Source: Alopecurus myosuroides
Taxonomy: Eukaryota > Streptophyta > Magnoliopsida > Poales > Poaceae
Direction of reading: 5' to 3'
DNA length: 64,000 nucleotides
Assembly: GCA_028641055.1 (NCBI GenBank)
Contig: CM054060.1
Coordinates: 238,852,833-238,916,832, forward strand
The translations under genes were made by a program, and so were the position numbers. Each line of letters starts with the position of its first letter. Position 1 is the first letter of the stretch. The notes under the pieces are model-generated. The model was given only the letters and a program-made list of their open reading frames with translations. It was not told where the DNA came from and searched no databases. Shown in pieces: positions 1-11,214 of the stretch.

Positions 1-1
1 T

Positions 2-3000
2 CCTTACCATGCTCTACTCGGCAGGCCTGCTCTGAGCAAGTTCATGGCCTCTACCCATGTTGCATATCTGAAGATGAAGATCCCTGGTCCCAATGGCATC
101 ATTACTATCTCTGGAGATTACAAGAAGTCCATGGAGTGTGCCTCTGCTAGCTCCCAGTTGGCGGAGTCGATGGTGATCGCTGCCGAGAAGAAGAAGATGT
201 ATGAGGTGGTAGCTATGGCGCAATCCGCGCAGGCTGGCGTGCAAGGTGTGCCGAGTACCCAGCACGGCACTGCTTTTCAGGCTGCCAAGGAGACAAAGAA
301 GGTCCAGGTCGACCCCGAGTTCCCCAACCGCGTAGCCATCATTGGCTCCGGGTTGGCGGAGAAATAGGAAAGCGAGCTCATCCACTTCCTCCGTGAGAAT
401 CGGGATGTATTCGCCTGGTCCAATGAAGATCTACCAGGAGTCCCGAGGGAGTTGGTTGAGCACTCTTTACATGTGCGTCCTGACGCCAAACCAGTGAAGC
501 AGGCTATGCGCCGTTTCGGAGCTGAGAGAAGGAAGGCCATTGGTGACCAGATCACCAAGTTGCTGATAAGCAATTTCATCATGGAGGTGCTGCATCCGGA
601 TTGGCTAGCCAACCCGGTCATGGTCGAGAAGAAGAAGGACGATCCCAAGGCTGCCACTGCATGGCGCATGTGCGTCGACTACATCGACTTGAACAAGGCA
701 TGCCCCAAGGATCCTTTCCCGCTACCTCGCATCGATCAGGTGATCGATTCCACTGCTGGTTGTGAACTGTTGTCTTTCATAGATGCCTACTCTGGTTTTC
801 ACCAGATTGCACTCAACCCTGCTGATCAAATAAAGACTGCTTTCATTACCCCGTACGGGGCTTATTGCTATCGTGTCATGTGTTTTGGCTTGAGGAATGC
901 GGGTGCAACCTATCAGAGATGCATGCAGAAATGCTTGCACGACCAGCTCCGCAAGAATGTGCAGGTGTACGTAGATGACATTGTCATCAAAACGAATAAA
1001 ACACATACTCTGCTTGCCGACCTGGAGGAAACCTTTGCTAACCTACGCAAGTACAAAATGAAACTGAATCCGAGTACCTTTGGTGTACCGGCTGGGAAGC
1101 TACTCGGTTTTCTAGTTTCTAGTCGGGGCATTGAAGCCAATCCTTCTAAGATAAAAGCTATTGAGAGCATGTCTTTGCCGAGATCACTGAAAGATGTGCA
1201 GGAGTTCACAGGTTGCTTGGCATCTCTGAGTCGTTTTCTGGGCCGAATGGGCGAGAAGGCCCTGCCTCTATACCAACTAATGAAGAAAAGTGACAAGTTT
1301 GTCTGGACTCCGCAAGCGGACGTGGCATTCAATGAGCTGAAAGCAATGCTGGCTAGTGCTCCCATCTTGGCTAGTCCGCTACCCAAGGAGCCAATGCTGC
1401 TATACATTGCTGCGACTAACCGAGTAGTCAGCATGGTGATTGTGGTGGAACGAGAAGAAGAAGGCAAGAGTGTGCAGCGCCCAGTATATTATCTCAGTGA
1501 AGTGATGTCCAGTTCTAAGCAAAACTATCCGCACTACCAGAAGATGACCTATGGTGTGTACCTAGGCGCCAGGAAGCTGAAGCATTATTTCCAAGAGCAT
1601 CCCATCACGGTTGTGAGCTCTGCTCCCATCTCGGACATCATGGGTAACAAGGAGGCGAGTGGCAGAGTAGCCAAGTGGGCAATTGAGCTAGCCGCGTATG
1701 CACCCGCGTATACGAGAAGAGAAGGCATCAAGTCTCAGATTCTGGCGGAATTCCTGGTGGACTGGGCCGAGGTGCAGTATGAGCCTCCTGCTCCAGTTTC
1801 TAACTACTGGAAGATGCACTTTGATGGCTCAAAGGTGAAGGAAGGCCTTGGTGCTGGCGTAGTGCTTACATCACCTAAGCGAGATCAGCTCAAGTATGTG
1901 TTGCAGATTCACTTCAAGGCGTCCAACAATGTAGCAGAGTACGAGGCAGTGGTGCATGGTTTGCGAGTAGCAAAGGAGGTTGGCGTGCAGCGCATTATAT
2001 GCTATGGTGATTCAGATCTGGTGGTGCAGCAAGTCTCGGGTACATGGGATGCTCTAGATGCCAACATGGCATCATATCGCTTCCTGGTGCAGTCTATGAC
2101 TGGGTTCTTCGAAGGCTGTGAGTTCCAGCACATTCACCGAGCAGAGAACGAAGCAGGAGATGAGTTATCCAAGTTGGGGTCTTCTCGGCAATCCATCCCG
2201 GCGGGAATCGCCTTGGAACATTTGAGGAAGCCATCCATCAAGCCTTCTCCCAACTCGGAGTCCATATTTGTTCCTTCTCTGCCAAGTGAGGAATCTGATC
2301 CCATGGAGATTGACTGGGAGAGTGCTATAGGAAACCCGGGGACTGCCGTCCTCTACTCGGGGACTGCCATTCCCTACTCGGGGACTGCCATTCCTTACCC
2401 GGGGACTGCCACTCCTTACTCGGGGACTGCCACTCCTTACTCGGGGACTGCCACTCCTTACTCGGGGACTGCCATTCCTTACCCGGGGACTGCCACTCCT
2501 TACTCGGGGACTGCTGTCCTTAACCCGGGGACTATCGCATTCATTGAGGAGGTTCTCGCCAATCGATCTGGGCTGCAAAGAAGTGCTCCCACCCCTAAAG
2601 AGCAACCAGAGGTACCCGTCCCAATGGAAGTGGACGAACCAGTGTTTCCCGCACGGGAGACACCGAGTTGGGCCATGCCCATATTATCCTTTCTGAGGGA
2701 CGGTACTCTGCCAGAAGATGAGGTGACTGCAAGACAGATACAGAGAAGATCCAAAGGCTACACTATAGTCCGAGATGTGCTGCACAAGAGAAGTGCCATT
2801 GGCGTGCTGCAACGTTGTGTGGACCCAGAAGAAGGAGAAGAGATCCTGGTAGAGATACACCAAGGAGAATGCGGGCACCATGCCTCTTCTCGGGCGCTGG
2901 TCCAGAAAGCTTTCCGGCATGGCTTCTACTGGCTCACAGCACTGCAGCAAGCTGAGGATATCGTGAGGAAGTGCACAGGATGCCAGATGTTCGCAAGTAA

Positions 3001-3934
3001 GATTCACATGCCTGCTTCCGAGTTGAAAACAATTCCTATCACCTGGCCATTTGTTGTTCGGTGTTTGGACATGGTTGGGCCTTTCCAGCCGGCTAGAGGC
3101 AACATGACTCACATCTTGGTCATGGTGGACAAGTTCACCAAGTGGATTGAAGTGAAACCTATTCGGAGGTGTGATGGGGCCACAGCTGTGAAATTCGTGA
3201 AGGATGTGATCCTGAGATATGGCTACCCGCACAGTATCATCACCGACAACGGCACAAACTTTGCTGAGGGAGCAATGGTGCGGTTCTGCAGAGATAAGCA
3301 TATCCGACTAGACGTTGCGTCAGTCGCGCATCCTGCTTCCAATGGGCAAGTTGAAAGAGCAAATGGCATGGTACTGGCAGGCATAAAGCCAAGGCTGATG
3401 GAGCCACTGCTGAAAACGCCTGGGTGTTGGTTAGACGAGTTGCCAGCGGTGTTGTGGAGTCTAAGGACTACCCCTAACCGGTCAACCGGCTACACGCCAT
3501 TCTTCTTGGTATACGGGGCTGAGGCCGTGTTGCCAATAGACCTAGAGCATGACTCCCCCCGAGTAACCCTCTACACAGAGGTGGAGGCGAGAGAAGCTCG
3601 AGAGGACGACGTTGACCTGCTTGAAGAAGCAAGAGAGCTGACTCTGTCACGTTCGGCTGTCTACCAACAAAACCTGCGGCGTTATCATAGCCGAAAGGTG
3701 AACCCAAGGGTTTTCCGAGAAGGAGACATGGTCCTTAGGCTTGTGCAGCGCACAGCCGGGATGCACAAGTTGTCTCCTCCATGGGAAGGGCCTTTCATTG
3801 TGAGCAAAGCGCTGCACAACGATGCTTACTATCTTGTAGATGTGCGCCCACCACAGGCGAACAGGGCAGATAAATCCGGAGAGGAAACCAAGCGCCCTTG
3901 GAATGTAGCTCTACTCCGTCGTTTTCATTCGTGA
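2..3934 (+). CDS. Tat-type gypsy pol: RT, RNase H, archaeal-type RNase H, integrase (partial, one in-frame stop)
   Basis: The frame is open from the window edge and interrupted once, by TAG at 365-367; the remaining 1160 codons (452-3934) have no lesion. N-terminal residues match the segment between protease and RT (LLGRPAL, KMKIPGPNG). The reverse transcriptase follows, with FIDAYSGFHQI, FGLRNAGATYQR and the catalytic YVDD at about 968-979. A first RNase H lies at about 1300-1770. A second RNase H of the RVT_3/archaeal type lies at about 1810-2190 (HFDGS, NNVAEYEA, YGDSDLV). After a repeat-rich linker comes the integrase zinc finger (GHH near 2875, CTGCQ near 2977) and the DDE core: D in CLDMVGPF, D in ITDNGTNF, E in NGQVERANG. 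A C-terminal WEGPF motif follows. Two RNase H domains are diagnostic of Tat elements. The product would copy and integrate the element; the single stop probably inactivates this copy. Confidence 0.93.
2338..2526 (+). repeat. 21-bp minisatellite (9 units) inside pol
   Basis: Nine in-frame 21-bp units encode a 7-residue repeat of the form GTA-x-x-Y-S/P, between the second RNase H and the integrase. The core CTCGGGGACTGCC is nearly the same as the sequence abutting the 3' LTR at 10310-10321. Units differ at only a few positions, which suggests recent expansion. As a linker it would be flexible and proline/threonine-rich. Confidence 0.9.
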
Positions 3935-4609
3935 GCGAAGATGTGTATGTACCCTCTTATCCGAGTTGAAATTCTACTCTGCAATCTGAAATTGATCTCG
4001 GGGACTGCCCTCGTTCAAAATTGTTCTAAGTGTTTTTACTCGGCTTTACCTTTTGCCTATTCGGTTGCTCTACTTCAAAATTCAAAGGTACATTGAGTAC
4101 TGTGTTTAAACCTACATGCCAACTCTTCGACTTTGCTGCTGTCCGAAACCCGGCTTCATGGCAAGCAAGATGACAAGCAAAAGGTCCATGAGCACAAGAA
4201 AAATTACTAAGGAAAAGAAGAGTGCAGGAACCGAGTAGGGTGTTTTTATTACTATTCTGTGAATTGTCTTTCCGGCTAAGTGGTGGGCTGCGTTACTATG
4301 TTTGTTTCTAAGCGGCTAAGTATTTGCAGCTCTACTCTTTAACTCTTGTGACTCGAATACCAAAAAAGCAACAAGTTGCGGGTAGAGCTGAGACGAAAAG
4401 GGAGAGTGAATAAGAAATGCAACTCGGGGACTCGCATGATAACGCAACTCGGCATCCAGCCCAGGTTGAACAAATTGATTAAGTTGGAAATAACAAAAGT
4501 GGGAATAAAATTGAGTAGCAACGGAATAAAATAGTCTGATACATCTGCTCCCGGCATCCCGGGGATCTGATAAGTGTTTGAGTAAGAAATTTGCAGGATG
4601 AAATCAAAT
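3935..4609. other. Spacer between convergent pol and antisense gene
   Basis: No coding frame is supported. It holds further copies of the CTCGGGGACT motif (near 3997 and 4422) and CTACTCGG/CTACTCTG words. It would be the 3' untranslated region of both convergent transcripts, so sense and antisense RNAs could overlap here. Confidence 0.6.
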
Positions 4610-7600
4610 TTAGGTTGACGGGGCGTTCTCGGTGCTCGCCTTGGTTGCTTCGCCTTCCTCAGTGGCCTTGGTGGCGTCCGCCTCTGCGCTGGCATCAGCA
4701 GTCCTCGCTTGCTCGGCGTCAGGCTCGGTGGCGAGCTGCTCAGAAGTAGCAGTGGCCACCGAGATGGGCGTTGTCGCGGAAGCAGAGCCGGTCTCGGGGG
4801 CGTGGGTGCGCACCGTGTCGTCGAGTGCGGCTCCTGAGGAGGTGCCGAACTCGAGGGCAGCTGTGTCGATCTCCTCGACCTCTTCGTCGCTACTCGCGAT
4901 GACTGCGGCCTTCCCCTTGCCCTGGGGAGAATCGAAGAAGCCCAGCTCGGGATCTGTTTCTTCATCCTCCTCCTCGTCCTCCTCCATCTCGGTGTCGGGC
5001 TCAGGGAGGCCATCGATGAAGGTTGCCGTATCCGCGCACTCCGCAACCTCATACGCAATCAGTTTGCGCGTGGTCACGCAGCTGGGATCCATCTCCCACT
5101 TGGAATTAGCGCGCTTCCCGCGGATGACCTGCATGTTCAGATTCTCGTACCAGGAGGCGACGCAGAGCAGCATCAGATCAGCGCCTGCTCGAGCTCCCGA
5201 GGCGCGCCATCTCTTCAACTCGGCCTTCACATTGCGCAGCTTCAGAGCAAGGCCACCGATGGTTGTCGGCGCGGGATCTTCAGGCCAGACTAGCTTGTGG
5301 AGCTCGAAGCCGACGCGCACCAGGTCGGTGCCCACGCCGGCCAGGCGTTCGAAGTGCCCTCGCATCACCAGCAGGCTATCCTCGATCTCGGCCCTGGTGT
5401 CAGCGGCCTCGCCCTTCTCAATGCGAGCTGCTCGGGCCTTGGCCAAAGCTGGCGCGCAAGCGGACACGAGATCAGGGAAGATTTCTGCACAAAAGCAAGT
5501 GAGAAATTCAGTCACAGGATCTGAGAAGAGGCAGAACCGAGAAAAAGAGATGCAGAAAGGAGGAAGCTTACTGTGAAGCTCGTGGCGCAGCTGCTGCAAC
5601 TGGATTTTCCATTCCTCCTCATTGGAAACGTGCTTCTCCTCAAGCAAGCGCAGGCCATCCAGCTGAGTAAAGAGCCCAGCATTGCCTTCTTTCAGCACTT
5701 CGCACTCCTGCTCGAGGGCTTTTATCTTGGCATTGAAAGTTGTCTCAGCCTTGGCCTTCTCGGCGATAACTCTGTCCCTCTCGGCGCCAAGGTCGAGAGC
5801 ATCCTGGAGGGCCTTCTGCAGCTGGAGTTGCAGCTGCTCCATCTCTGTTGTGTGCTCCTTAACCAGCTCAACGGCCTGGCTGGACAACTGCTGCTGAACC
5901 TCAGCAGGTTTAAGGCAATCCTAATGCTCGACAACAAACTTCTTATGATCTTCTGAAAAGAGCAAAGCACGGTTAGCAGAGAAGCAAAGGAAACAGGCAC
6001 AAGGGAAAACCGAGTAGACGGAGGTTTACCTTCAAGCTTCTTGATGGTGGTCTCGGCATTCGCAACAAAGGCACGGCAGTTCGAATGCTCGTCAACCAGG
6101 GCCTTCAGTTTCCCTGCAGGGTAGAAATGGTTAACGCAAAAAGCAATAGCGGGAGTAAACAAAAAACGCAAGAACCGCATAAGCGAGGAGCGTACCTTCC
6201 ACCTCGGACAGCCTCATGGTACTGTTCATAACTTCCTTGTCGGCTTCCTCGGCGCTCACCTTCTCCTTCTCAAGGGCGGCAATACGCCTCTTGGCAATGG
6301 CGTGGTTCCAGAGAAGTTGGCGGTGCAAGTTGGTCCGCTTCAGTACACTATTCTGAGAAGCAAAAGAAACAAGTGTCATGCAAAGTATTTGAGATTCCAC
6401 CCGAGAAGGCGGCTACTCGGAAGAGTATCCGCCTACTCGGCCAGAATCTCGGGGACTGGGTGATGGATAAGGATAAGAGGAAGAGAAGAAAAGAAGTAGA
6501 GATGCAACTCGGAAAAGATAGGTTGAGGCTTACCGCGTAAGATTGTTCGAGATCTTCGGCATTCTTGCGGTGCACGAACATCTTGGCAGCCAGAGTAGCA
6601 GAAGTGGTCGAGACGGTCATGGGTTTGCAACCCAAGTCCACCTTGTTCCAGTCCTGGCGCATGTGGTCGATGTCGCCCAGATCGATGCCGTTCCAGTTGG
6701 GGTTGCCGAGAATCTTACTATCCCATTTGGCATCAATAAAGCCGATGAGGTCGAGTACCTGCTCAAGGCTCTGGGATGATACCGCCTGGTCTTGAGCTCC
6801 CCGAGAAGCAATGGAGACGGATCTGTCCTGGTTTGGGGCCGGGGGCCCGGAGTCCACCGCCAAGGCTTTCCTTCCTCTTGTGAGAGCAATCTTCCGGTCC
6901 TCGACGGAAAGGCCAATCTGGCGCTGTTGGCTGACTTTCACCATATAATCCGGGTAGAGGGGCTGATCAGCCATGGTAGCGGCGGCAGGAACCGCACTGG
7001 GATTGCGGATAACCAGCTGCCTGGACTGGCCAGCTGGTGTCGGCGGCGGCTTGTCGGCAGCTTTCTTCTTTGCCTTCTCTTTCTGAGCAGTTGGCTTCTC
7101 GATCTTCTGCGTCTCGGTTTCCCTCTTCTCGGTTTTCCCTTCCTCGGCTGCCCTCTTCTCGACTGCCTCCTTCAAAGCATCTAGGGCTTGTTTCCTGGTT
7201 ACTCGCCCGGCAGGAGGGCTGGCTGCGTCCTTGGTTTGTGGCACCAAGGAGGAATCTGGCGGTGCAGAGCCTTGATCAAGGGGTGGCACCACGGACCCAC
7301 CACTTTGTGCACCATCTGGTTGCGCGCTACTCTGTGCAGCGCCCGGTTGCGCACTGCTCAGGGGATACTCCTCAGTCATGGCTGTATCTTCTGCCCGCTG
7401 CTCGGCAGCGGGATCCTCTTGTCCGGCAGCGTCTGTGGCTGGCTGCTCAGGTTCGGCTTCTTGCCGCTCGACGGCGGCGTCATCATCGTGCATCTCCTGA
7501 TCACGGTCTTGGTTCTCCTCGGCGGTGCTAGCCGGAGGAGAAGGGGGCATGTCCTGGTGTGCGGCGTCCTGCGCCTCTGGATCGGCGCGGGACTGTTGCT

Positions 7601-9617
7601 CAGGCCCTGCTCGCGTGTTGGTGGTGTCGGCCCCATCGCCCTCGAGGTCGACAACATTGTCGACGTCGATGGTAGCTTGTTTCTTGGCCTGGTCAGGCGC
7701 GAGAGCAGCATCCGCGTTCAAGGGGGCTCTGAAAAGGAAGTTGGAATCAAAGATAAGAAAAGGGCGGAGGAAAACAAGAGAAAACAGTGAAGGAAAAGGA
7801 TTGGGAGTCAACCGAGAAGAACAAAGCAAACTGAAACATGTAACCGAGAAGAAACTTACGCGGTGGTAGAGGAAATTGTTCGCCTCGTTCTCTTCACGAC
7901 CGCTTTCTTAGTCGTCTTCTCGGTCACCTTCTTCTTCTTGGCGGGGGGCTCTAGGGCGCCGCTGCCGGTCCGTTTGCGAGTTGCTGGTGCATCAACTGAA
8001 AGAGGATTGACCTCAAGGGCTCTCTCCTCCTCGTCCTCGTCATCATCCTCAGCATTTGCAGTATCTGTGAAATAGGGAGGAAAGAAAAACACTTCAGAAA
8101 CAGCAGGCAAAGGGCTTGTGCTTTTCGCAGAGGGAGAGCGCAGATTCAGTTACCTTCGAACTCGTCATCAGACCAGTCGCGAAGAGATGTTTCGGCAGGT
8201 TGCTTCTCGGTCGTAGGGGAGTGAGGAAGGTTGATTTGATCTGCAGTCTCAAAAGAGGCCTTGTCGTCCTCCTCTCGATCAGCAAACCAATTGCCTTCAA
8301 AGCGCTCACAACTCTCCATAAGCTGGCGATTGAGGACCTGAAGAGCGGAGAAGTGTCACAAGTTAGGCGAGTAGCAGGAAGGTACCCTATTCGGATAGGC
8401 ATGCAAACACAAAGCACACTAAGCCTAAGCAATCTTACCGAAGGTCCTACTCGGATAGGCGTGCAAACACAAAGCACACTAAGCCTAAGCAATTTTATCG
8501 AATGTTCTACTCGGAAAGGCGTATAGGCATCAAGCTTATTAAACCTAAGAATTATTTCCGAGTAGGTTACCCGACAAGGCGTGCAGGCACAAAGCACACT
8601 AAGCCTATACAATTCTACTAAGTACTCTACTCGGCACAGAATGCAATTGCTAGTTGCAGCCAAGAGAGAAGATTTTCTAATCGGATGGCAAATATCGAAA
8701 GCAGAATAAGGAGAACGTACCCGGGGAATCGGTTTCGTGCGGCTGAAGGGGATGAACCCATACTGCCAGTGGTCACCGAGGCTTGTTGTCAGGATGGCCC
8801 GGGCGTGCACGGGCACATCCGCGTTGTCGAGCTCGATGGTGGTCGTTCTGGTGCAGTCGCGGGGGCCTCCCATATAGCACATCAGATGGCTGCGCTCCTG
8901 CAGAGGCAGCACGCGATTCTTGATCCAGCAAGCCACAGGATCATCACTCTTGAGGCCCTCGTTGATTAGAACACCGAGCCGCTCATCTATCTCCATCGAG
9001 TTGAGGTCGTTGGAGGGCTTCGCCTTCCAATTCTTCCCGGATGGAGCACGATTACTCCAAGCGGGTAGATTGATTCTGTCAGTTACCTGGCCTCCTTCCG
9101 TGGCGGGGATGTTCTTGACGTAGAGGAAGGTCTTCTGCCACATCCGGACGGATTCCAAACACTTGATGCGAGGGTGATTGGTCCCCGACCGCTGCACCAT
9201 CATGGCGCAGCCAGTATCGGTTGCGCGGCTGCTGGCGGCCGCGCCATCCTTCTTCCCGGTGGTTTGCTGGCGGAGATGGAAATACTTCAACCAGGTATCC
9301 GTCGTGGGATGGATACCGAGAAAGGCCTCGCATACCACGGCGTGGTAGGCGAGGAAGACGGCGGCATTTGGTGGCAAGTGGTGCATCTGGAGACCAAAGT
9401 GGTCCAGGAAGCGGCGGAGAAAGTCGGAGGCCGGTAGGCCGAATCCGCGCTCGAAGTGGGACAGGAAGACAACATGCTCGCCCTCCCGCGGGGTTTGCAC
9501 GATCTCGCCCTCAGACGGCCGGCACTGAACACCAGGAGGAACCCTCCGGGTGTTCACGAGCCAGGCGCAGTCCTCAGCGGTGACGTGCGAACCAGCCCAG
9601 CCGGCGCGAGCAGCCAT
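4610..9617 (-). CDS. Antisense spliced gene of Tat element (Transposase_28-like, 'putative gypsy type transposon')
   Basis: Eight exons with GT-AG borders can be proposed: 9617-8721, 8337-8154, 8064-7860, 7728-6534, 6352-6196, 6113-6030, 5952-5572 and 5484-4610. Exon 1 starts MAARAGWAGSHV and carries the conserved N-terminal domain (ERGFGLPASDFLRRFLDHF, MHHLPPNAAVFL, LGIHP). The middle is acidic and proline/glutamine-rich, with a basic KKKK cluster in exon 3 that could be a nuclear signal. Exons 5-7 are predicted coiled coil (EKEKVSAEEADKE, LQLQLQKALQDAL). The last exon is helical, then very acidic. The start was chosen because it begins the conserved domain about 170 bp downstream of a TATA box. 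The only coding lesion I see is an in-frame TAG at 5921-5923 in exon 7. Such antisense genes are known companions of Tat elements; their function is not established. Despite the Pfam name it is not shown to be a transposase. Confidence 0.8.
8391..8640. repeat. 60-bp tandem repeat in intron 1 of the antisense gene
   Basis: Four units with an exact 60-bp period, plus the start of a fifth, each begin near TACTCGGATAGGC and contain AAAGCACACTAAGCC. Units 1 and 2 are nearly identical; units 3 and 4 have diverged. They fill most of the intron between exons 1 and 2. Confidence 0.9.
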
Positions 9618-9784
9618 GGCAAGGGATGAGCGAATGGTGGAGAGTTGGAAAGATTGGGTGGAGGAAACGATTCCGCAGCGGCGCAAGGAGTTGCGCGGCG
9701 GCGGAGAGCGCAGCGGCGAAGAAGAAACAGGGCAGAGAAAAGGGAAAGTACGGAGGAGGAAGAAGGGGAAGTTACCGGTGGGGG

Positions 9785-9792
9785 TATTTATA
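9785..9792 (-). promoter_or_regulatory. TATA box of the antisense gene in Tat element 1
   Basis: On the minus strand the sequence reads GGGTATAAATACCCC, a strong TATA box in a short palindrome, about 168 bp upstream of the proposed start codon at 9617. It points away from the 3' LTR, giving the antisense gene a promoter independent of the LTR. Confidence 0.6.
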
Positions 9793-9921
9793 CCCTCGCC
9801 TCAGGCTACCGTTACCATCGGAGTAGTGGGATCGATCGTGGCCATGATTCCTGTGTGGTGGGGCCTGTGGCCGGATAGAAACGCACGCAAGCGCGGAACG
9901 CGCGCGTAACGGCCACAGTTG

Positions 9922-9944
9922 ATCCCACGACCAGATCGTGGGAT
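9922..9944. repeat. Inverted repeat upstream of the antisense promoter
   Basis: Perfect 9-bp arms (ATCCCACGA and TCGTGGGAT) are separated by 5 bp, about 130 bp upstream of the TATA box. It could be a dyad protein-binding site or a hairpin. The function is unknown. Confidence 0.6.
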
Positions 9945-10308
9945 ATTACTGCGCTTGATGGGACATGACGAGCCCGTGGGCCCGCTCCGTGAAAACTGGG
10001 CGCGTGGCACGTCGTGTCCTGGGCAACGAGACGTCGGGGTCGCGGATGTTTGGCACGTGTCCAGTTGCGACACGGAAGGCTGGATTGTGCTCTGCGCTGC
10101 AGAGGCACAAGAGGAGAAATTCTCTAAGTCTTTTTACTCGGTTACAGAGTAGAAAGAAGGTGCTATTCGGAAGACAGGAAACTCAAGGTACTTTCTGGAG
10201 TACTACTCGGAGGTCTTTTACTCGGCATCTTGAGGTTCAAGGGCTATGTTGCAAAGATTGGTTTTAAGCTGGCAGAGCCTAGTGAACGAGTTCGCAAGAC
10301 TCAACCAG

Positions 10309-10321
10309 CTTCGGGGACTGC
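10309..10321 (+). promoter_or_regulatory. Polypurine-tract region abutting 3' LTR
   Basis: GCTTCGGGGACTGC lies directly before TGTCGGGGGG, the start of the LTR. This is where plus-strand priming of reverse transcription is expected. Confidence 0.6.
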
Positions 10322-11208
10322 TGTCGGGGGGTTACCCCCGAGTAGGGTAAAGGCAAGTGGTAAAGGCGACTGTCAGAAGAGAGGTTTGGTCGAGTAGCCG
10401 CCTACCCGGTACTTGCTACCCGGTTGACTGCTACTCGGTCTCACCTCAAGATGACCAGAAGGAAGAATCATTCAAGTTCTCTCCATTCGAGTAGAAGAGT
10501 TGGCCCGAGTAAAATTGGCGGGAACCTACTCGGGCCAGAAAGACAAAGGAGCCGTTCTGACACAGGATCCCGCGTATCCTGGGTCCGTACTTGGCACTAT
10601 TCGAACTACTGTTCATCTGGGACCGGCCTGCCTGACAGTGACAGCATGGAAGCAGGCCGTCGCAGGATAAGGGGGCCCTACTCTGTGTTTGGCACAGTGA
10701 TACCAGTCTGTCCCCTTGTTTTGCCCAACGACTTTCCAGATGCAGCCAAGATTAGGAACCAAAGCTGTCAGGGGGAACCCGGAAGAAGGACGGTGTGCAC
10801 ACTATGTCGACACTTGTCTAGGTTTGGACGTATCCGGCTGGGCACCAGGTATATAAGGTGCCCCGCCGCCTCCTGCGTGAGGCATCGCCACATCGCACGT
10901 TAGGATCGAACACTGGGTGACCTAATTCTTGACCTAGTTCATCACCTAGAGAGGAGAGTGGCTACTCGGTGACAAGAACATTGTACTGTGGCTACTCGGT
11001 GAGACACCACAATACACAAAGAAAGGCAGGAGTAGGGGTTTTACCTCCTCACGAGGGCCCTGAACCTGGGTAGATCGTGTTGTTTGCAGTGTTTACTTCG
11101 TACCTCACGCGGCTACTCGTCGCGTGATCCCTCCCCGAGCACCTCCAGCGTCCTTCGTCCCCACATCTTTAGCCATCCCATGGCACCTGCCGTGACACCA
11201 CCACGACA
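10322..11208 (+). repeat. 3' LTR of Tat element 1
   Basis: It starts TGTCGGGGGG and ends CCACGACA; at 11209 the sequence switches to Copia gag coding sequence. Length is about 887 bp. A TATA box is at 10850. Near 11030 it has the block GTTTTACCTC...ACGAGGGCC...GAACCTGGGTA, also present near the end of the LTR at 62870-63363, so the two LTRs share a U5 region. The interior is rich in CTACTCGG words. Confidence 0.85.
10850..10858 (+). promoter_or_regulatory. LTR TATA box
   Basis: TATATAAGG lies at the expected place in the 3' LTR, about 360 bp before its right end, and would mark the U3/R promoter. Confidence 0.6.
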
Positions 11209-11214
11209 ATCAAG

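Larger units (their letters stand above)
1..11208 (+). mobile_element. Tat-lineage Ty3/gypsy LTR retrotransposon, left part outside window
   Basis: The visible order is pol (2-3934, +), a convergent antisense spliced gene (4610-9617, -), a purine-rich tract and a 3' LTR (10322-11208). The order RT, RNase H, second RNase H, integrase, with an extra gene on the opposite strand between pol and the 3' LTR, is established for the Tat lineage (Grande and RIRE2 types). The 5' LTR, primer site, gag and protease lie left of the window. On the right the element abuts the coding sequence of a Copia gag, so it inserted into that element. The target duplication cannot be checked because the left end is missing. 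The exact family name is unknown. Confidence 0.9.

Noticed and set aside
2338..2526. Possible CRISPR-like array
   Set aside because: The 21-bp units are contiguous with no spacers and in frame within pol. The genome is eukaryotic.
4632..5576. 314-codon open frame on the + strand
   Set aside because: It is the complement of the last exons of the antisense gene, alanine/serine-rich by composition, with no domain of its own.
6792..7869. Several + strand open frames over exon 4 of the antisense gene
   Set aside because: They mirror the minus-strand exon, which has splice sites and coiled-coil character; the + frames are low-complexity shadows.
4610..9617. An envelope-like gene between pol and the 3' LTR
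   Set aside because: The reading direction is antisense to the element and no signal peptide or membrane segment is seen; it matches the Tat antisense gene instead.
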